In this document: one piece after another, positions 59,326-64,000 of the stretch | Layout: each line of letters begins with the position of its first letter | Position numbering within the stretch: position 1 is the first letter of the stretch | From: Allolobophora icterica | Taxonomy: Eukaryota; Annelida; Clitellata; Crassiclitellata; Lumbricidae | NCBI GenBank assembly: GCA_963556255.1 | Contig: OY744604.1 | Coordinates: 90,156,062-90,220,061 of the forward strand | Direction of reading: 5' to 3' | DNA length: 64,000 nucleotides | Program-made: the position numbers and the translations under genes | Notes under the pieces: generated by a model | Seen by the model: only the letters and a program-made list of their open reading frames with translations | What the model was told of the DNA's origin: nothing | Database searches by the model: none

Positions 59326-60290
59326 CTATTATTATTATTATTCGTTTATTATCGACTCACATTGACAAACCGCAATATGTTACAAATACATTAGTGATGC
59401 TAAGTAATAGTAATGTTATGTTGGAGGATTTAGGAGAGGCTGGAAACTTAACAAGTATTGAAAATGTTAAAAATTTTGGATAAATTAAATTAAAGAAAGA
59501 GTTATTTTAATGTGGCATAGAGAACTCTTGGGAAAAAATTGGAATCATCCTTAGGGGGAAGGGTAAAGTCATGCGGTCGAGGACGGAAATTCTACTGTCT
59601 ACTGATTTTAGGCGGGAACAGAACACGGAGCACATGGAAAGGATTATGCAGCACGGATGAGAGCAAGGCACAGTCGGCTCGAAGGACCAGTTGCTCCACG
59701 CCAGGTACAGAGTCACTCAGGTAGCCGGCTCTTTTCGCTCTTTGGAGAAACCGCTCCAGGCTGCTGCGATCCGACTCCCAAGTCTGTTCCCACCAGGCAG
59801 GGGCCGCATACAGCATCCTAGAGACGGTGGTGGCAGAGGCGACCAGGTGCAGGGATCCAGACGGGAGGCCGTACGATTTCAGGATACGAAGAGCCTGTAA
59901 GGATCCCCTGCAAGAGGCCAAGACATCCCTAACATGATCTTCAGCCGCCAGGTCGTCTCTTATAGTAACCCCTAGGATTATCATAGATTTGACTCTCTTG
60001 AATCCATCAGTTAAAGGTGGCTGCCCATGACTACGCCTCGACGATATCACCATATCTTGAGACTTGCAACGATTCAGGCGAAGGTGGTTAGCTTCCGCCC
60101 ACCTCTCAATGGCTCCGAGTTCGTCACTAACAGTTTTTATCCTCGATGTTCCGACCAACAAATATGTGTCGTCGGCATATTTAACTATGATGTTTTCACG
60201 ATGGAGAGGGTGAAGATTAACGTTAAATGTAGGCGGTCCCAATCCCGAACCTTGAACAATACTGGCGTTGATTGCTACTTACTGATTGGA
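59326..60290 (-). pseudogene. 5'-truncated LINE reverse transcriptase with a long open frame
   Basis: The 216-codon minus frame at 59592-60242 includes MGPPTFNVN, IVKYADDTYLLVG (active site), NRCKSQDMVISSR, SMIILGVTIRDDLAAEDHV and MLYAAPAWWEQTWESD. An INASIVQGSGLG-like start precedes it to about 60280. The 3' end carries a (TAA)n run (59326-59342 on plus: tattattattattattc). It belongs to the same family as 9030-9850 but is much better preserved. It is nested in the DNA transposon. Confidence 0.85.
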
Positions 60291-60772
60291 CTAAATGTGT
60301 GAATATCTTGCATCTTGTATTTTGTACCATCTCAAAGCAAACTATGTTTTGATTTACTGTACTAATTATTATAGTAGGCATAGATAATAATAGCAAAAAA
60401 TTATTCCAAACTCTAATAATATGTGGAAGTCAGTGGATGCCATTTTTTGTCAATTTTCTACATCACTTTACTGCTAACACCCACCTGAGTACAATAGAGT
60501 ATTAGATTTCTGAGTGACTACATAATAGTACATATCATATTTTGTACAAACGTGATAAAATATATACGGTGTGAATGATATAGCCTGGCTATATCCTAGA
60601 TTGAAACATGTGTGCATGATAAGCGTTTTATATGAAAACAGGACCCATTGGGGACCCCTAAACATTATCTAAAATATTGAAAATTTTACAAAAACATCAT
60701 CTCACAAAGAAACTTTTTGATTTGCGAGACCTAAGATTTTCAAATAATATTTGTTGGGACACCCTACTCTAC

Positions 60773-61262
60773 ACTGCTGATTTGACCCTAATTCTTTCTT
60801 TTGTGCAGTACATTAGTATGCAGATGACATCAACACATTATGTCCATGGCCCACATGCAGAGACTATCTCCATGATGAATAAAATGATTCAGACATATGA
60901 GGTGCCTGGAATCCCTGGATGTTGTCCAACAATCTCTGGCTGAACTCTGAGAAAACTCAATTCATGGACATATTGCGAAACTTCTTGCCTAATCTATTGC
61001 ATTGCTTCGCTTGTGACTCTCTGCTAACCACTGTGTGCTAACTGAGTTGACCTCGGACCAGGCATTGACTTTCTCAGAGCTTGTGAAGAATTTACAAGTA
61101 GGTTATCTAGAATCTTACGACATGAGCTTCTTGGTTTTTCTTTATCTCTATTCCTTAAGCGCTTGAAACCATTTTGTTCAATCCTGGTTTTCCATCTTTA
61201 GGTCGAGAGTGCCTCTGATGAGTGTCTGTTGAAGAGACGCTATATAAGTCTGTGATTACATT
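60773..61262 (+). pseudogene. L2-like LINE fragment with GCGC-box tail
   Basis: LLYTADLTLIL at about 60760-60800 is followed by a YADDTQLYVHGP-like stretch read in altered frames, then AETISMMNKMIQTYEV and NNLWLNSEKTQF (60926-60965). Tail: ggtcgagagtgcctctgatg...gagacgctatataagt at 61201-61250. The transposon at 57974-60768 abuts its left side. Confidence 0.65.
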
Positions 61263-61890
61263 AAATTATGTCAAGCATGCTTTTACCATATGCATCAGAG
61301 TCACAGTCTATGGCGTTCGCTTACAACTGAAACCCCAACGGCCCCTGATGCATGCATTCATGTGCTCAAGAATTGACTGTGGCAATGCCATTTATGCTGA
61401 GCTAATTCATTCCTGCATAAATCGGCTCCAATAGTTTTGATGTTGTGGCTCAACTGATCGGTGGCGTACCTAGAATTATCATATAGAGTGCATGTGGGAG
61501 GATCTCCACTCGTCACCTATATAAAAGGGCATGAGTTTAAGATTTTATTGCTTGTGGGTAATTGGCAAGCAGGCAGTGCTCCAGTTTATTTCAAAGAGCT
61601 CTGTGTCTCAAGATCTTCCACATTTGATCAAAGATTTCTCCGCTCTGTTACGCAAGGCAGTTTGGTTATTTCATAAGCCCAGATTTCACCAGTATAGAAA
61701 TTTCTCTGTGGTTGTCTTATTTTCGTGAAATAAGCTACCCAACAACCTGTGACATGAACTACTCGGCTTCTCTTCATCTCTTTTCCACAAGCGCTTGAGG
61801 ACCATTTTCTTCAATCGTGATGTCTTTGTTTTATGTCGGGGTTGACTGTTGACTGGTGCTATATAGATTTCCAATTGCAGTTACTATTCG
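61263..61890 (+). pseudogene. Second L2-like LINE 3' fragment
   Basis: RIDCGNAIYAELIHSCINRL (61369-61430) is followed by broken C-terminal sequence (KGHEFKILLLVGNWQAGSAP at 61525-61585 and a tail near 61840-61880, ctggtgctatatagatttcc). Frames are broken. Confidence 0.65.
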
Positions 61891-61899
61891 TGTCATAAT

Positions 61900-63960
61900 A
61901 CAGAAGCTTAACAGGCATTCATGTCAGTGTACAGAACTTTCTGTTTTCTGTTTTTGACTGGTCGTGTTCTAATTACTAACATAAACCCATCCACTGTTGC
62001 ACTTTTAGTGGATTAAACCTTCCTTGCTAACTGCTGAATTTTCTTTTACGTGAATATATTTATTTTGTTACTTTCAGATGCTTATTTCGAATAAAAACTG
62101 ATCAAAGCAATAAGGTTACATCAAGTTGAAAGAAAAAGAAGGAACTTTAAACCCAAAAGTCGACGATATTTCAAAATATTGCAGATTTTGAATGGTTGCA
62201 TTATTATATTTTTTATATGTATGCGTAACAGATTTGGATTTTGCAAAGTGTGTTATTTACGTTTAAAGATGTTCCTGCTTGTGAATCAGAATTTTAATTT
62301 TAAATAGCGTAATGACTATTATTATTTTTTGCCTCGAGGTACTAATTAACTGTCAGGTATACTAAAAAATTCTGTGCCGGCTAGAATTCGTCAAGATCAG
62401 GTGCCTTGGAAGGGAATGGTGTTAAAGTGTTGGGTTATGATGTCAATGTGCTGAAATAGTTTCTATCGTCATTATTATTATTGTGATTATATTATTATTA
62501 AATTTGCATTCAATAATTGAGATTTTTAAGGTGCTTTGTGTAGTATATTTACAGAAGATAAGTTGCGTTTATTATTTTTCTCTTTTAAACTTTATAATAA
62601 CTTGAGAGTTTTTAGTTTTTTTATTGGGGATTGTTTGCAGGTGTTTGTGCAGTTTATAGTAGGATTTAAAGTGATTGTTTGCTTTAAAAATGCTGTTTGT
62701 TTTTAAATAGAAGCTTTTTTAAGCCTTGATTTTTTTATTACATTTGCATAATAATAACTACTAATCTTGAATTACAATATATCGAACTGAAAAATTAAGC
62801 TATTCATATATTCCGCATATTAACATGTATGATATACAGACAGTCAAGGTATCTTCCTAGACAGAATTTTCGCTTCTGTCGTGGCATAATTTGTATAATT
62901 ATTATTAACATATTATAGGATTTTAAAGTGAGAGTTTACTTTAAAAATGCTGTTTTGTAAATTTTTTAAACTGGATAGTGAGTCAGTTTTTCAAGAGTTA
63001 ACCTCATCAAATGTCAAGTGCAGATGATTTGGATGTTAAACAGATTATGCATTTAACAGTATTGCAACAGTGCATGCAGCGTTTCGGTTATTTTCAACTA
63101 TTGCAGAGAAATGCAGACTTTAGAAGGTTGCATTAATATATATTTGTAAATGTATGTTGCAATGTATATGTGACAGGTTTGGATTTTTTCTGGGTGTGTG
63201 TTATTTACATTGAAAGGTGTTTGTGTTCTATAAATTATAATTTTAATTTTAAGCCTTTTTATGACTTATTATTTTCCTTGTTAATTTCTGCTAGAGGTAC
63301 CTATGATCTCTCAGGAATTAGAAAATTATGCAGAGAATACAAATTAATGTGTGCGATCATTGCGATGGCTAGAATTTATCATTGTCCACTGGAACAACGG
63401 TGCATTGAATTCAAATGGGATAAAAGTGTTTGGTTATGATATCGATGCACTGATATAGTTTCTACTACTAATACTACTACTATAATTAGTAAAATTATAG
63501 TTATTATTTTATTAAGTTTGAATTTAGTAATTCAGGTTTTTAAGATGCTACCTGGATTTTTTACAATAGATGGTGTTTTGAAAGGTTCCGTATTAGAGAT
63601 TTTTAAGGTTCTTAGTGTAGTTTATTTACATATGATTATGGTTTGAAAGTATCTTGTTTACTTTTAAAGTTGTGCATATTACAGTTTTCGTTTAAACAGT
63701 ATAGTGACTTGAGAGTTTATAATTTTGTGTGTTGTGCTTGGATATTGTTTGGAAGTATGTATACAGTTTATGGTCGGATTTTAAAGTACTTGTTTACTGT
63801 AAAAACGCTTGTCTTTGTAAATTAAAAGTTTTCTTTTAAGCTGCATAGTGAGTCAATTTTAGGTTTTAAGAGCTTGTTTTAGGCAAAATATAAAAGAATA
63901 TTGCTTTCAATAATTATTTGGTTGATTTAGTCAATGTCCTTCAAATTTGAGAATAATGGA
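61900..63960. repeat. AT-rich non-coding DNA with a diverged ~950-bp tandem duplication
   Basis: The segment about 62100-62960 aligns loosely with about 63060-63860. Paired words include attttaattttaa, gtgttgggttatgatgtcaa with gtgtttggttatgatatcga, and gagatttttaaggtgctttg with gagatttttaaggttcttag. No gene is supported; short frames differ between the two copies. Confidence 0.55.
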
Positions 63961-63964
63961 GGAA

Positions 63965-64000
63965 TAGTTTGCAGATGGTTAGAGCACTGGGCCTGTAACG
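63965..64000 (+). repeat. Start of a tRNA-derived SINE, cut by the window edge
   Basis: The sequence tagtttgcagatggttagag followed by cactgggcctgtaacg has an A-box-like D arm and the cctgtaacg loop seen in the SINE at 50165. Confidence 0.5.

Larger units (their letters stand above)
57974..60768 (+). mobile_element. DNA transposon with 4-bp target duplication and unidentified gene
   Basis: Inverted ends are agtagggtgccccaaaaaa (57974) and, reverse-complemented from the right, agtagggtgtcccaacaaa (ending 60768), 17 of 19 matching. Both are flanked by ctac (57970-57973 and 60769-60772). Between them are a broken plus-strand gene (58165-59320) and a minus-strand LINE (59326-60290). The right flank is LINE reverse transcriptase. 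Four-base duplications occur in a few animal superfamilies such as Chapaev; I do not assign one. Confidence 0.65.

Overview
The window is eukaryotic nuclear DNA and almost certainly comes from an animal, most likely a marine invertebrate. It has multi-exon genes with GT-AG introns, L2/CR1-like LINEs, tRNA-derived SINEs, hAT and mariner DNA transposons, and many microsatellites. The motif 'taggcctac' is scattered throughout. I cannot fix the phylum from sequence alone. There are no bacterial-type operons, CRISPR arrays or phage genes.

The only host genes I can support are three tandem, same-strand, four-exon genes for small four-pass membrane proteins of the MARVEL/CMTM-plasmolipin type. Copy A spans 10678-14377 (164 aa), copy B 24274-28034 (173 aa) and copy C 42076-45221 (171 aa). 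All introns are phase 0 and every exon reads open. B and C are close sisters and A is more divergent. A fourth locus, D (31361-32312), keeps sequence flanking exon 1 but has lost all four exons.

The flanks show how the array grew. A long non-coding block precedes each intact gene: about 3.6-7.2 kb (diverged), 16-22.6 kb and 32.3-39.1 kb. A reverse-transcriptase fragment followed by A-type 5' sequence occurs at both 9.47-11.2 kb and 30.84-32.3 kb. The simplest reading is an old block+gene duplication giving A and B, followed by duplication of the A-block-B pair, in which the A partner decayed to D and the B partner became C.

Because the paralogous segments align by eye, many transposon insertions can be read as filled versus empty sites. 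They include a 1.46 kb hAT relic (17462-18917, 8-bp target duplication), hAT MITEs at 31888-32289 and 35951-36290, a TCGA-rich palindromic element just upstream of gene B (22988-23970), a mariner relic inside intron 3 of gene B (26003-26796), and a 5'-truncated LINE (33968-34441). A foldback element built from CAGGGAAT repeats lies at 37709-38920.

The left edge (1-3446, minus strand) holds an L2-like LINE with an intact 1124-codon ORF carrying endonuclease and reverse transcriptase. The right third (46.4-64 kb) has no convincing host gene. It holds three tRNA-headed tandem repeats (47.1-48.4 kb), a perfect 94-bp inverted repeat (49.2-49.5 kb), nested broken LINEs and SINEs (50.8-55.7 kb), a C-rich array of about 620 bp (56.6-57.2 kb), a 2.8 kb DNA transposon with a broken unidentified gene (57974-60768), and AT-rich duplicated non-coding DNA to the end. 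Coordinates, alignments and target-site duplications were read by hand, so repeat boundaries given as approximate may be off by some tens of bases.
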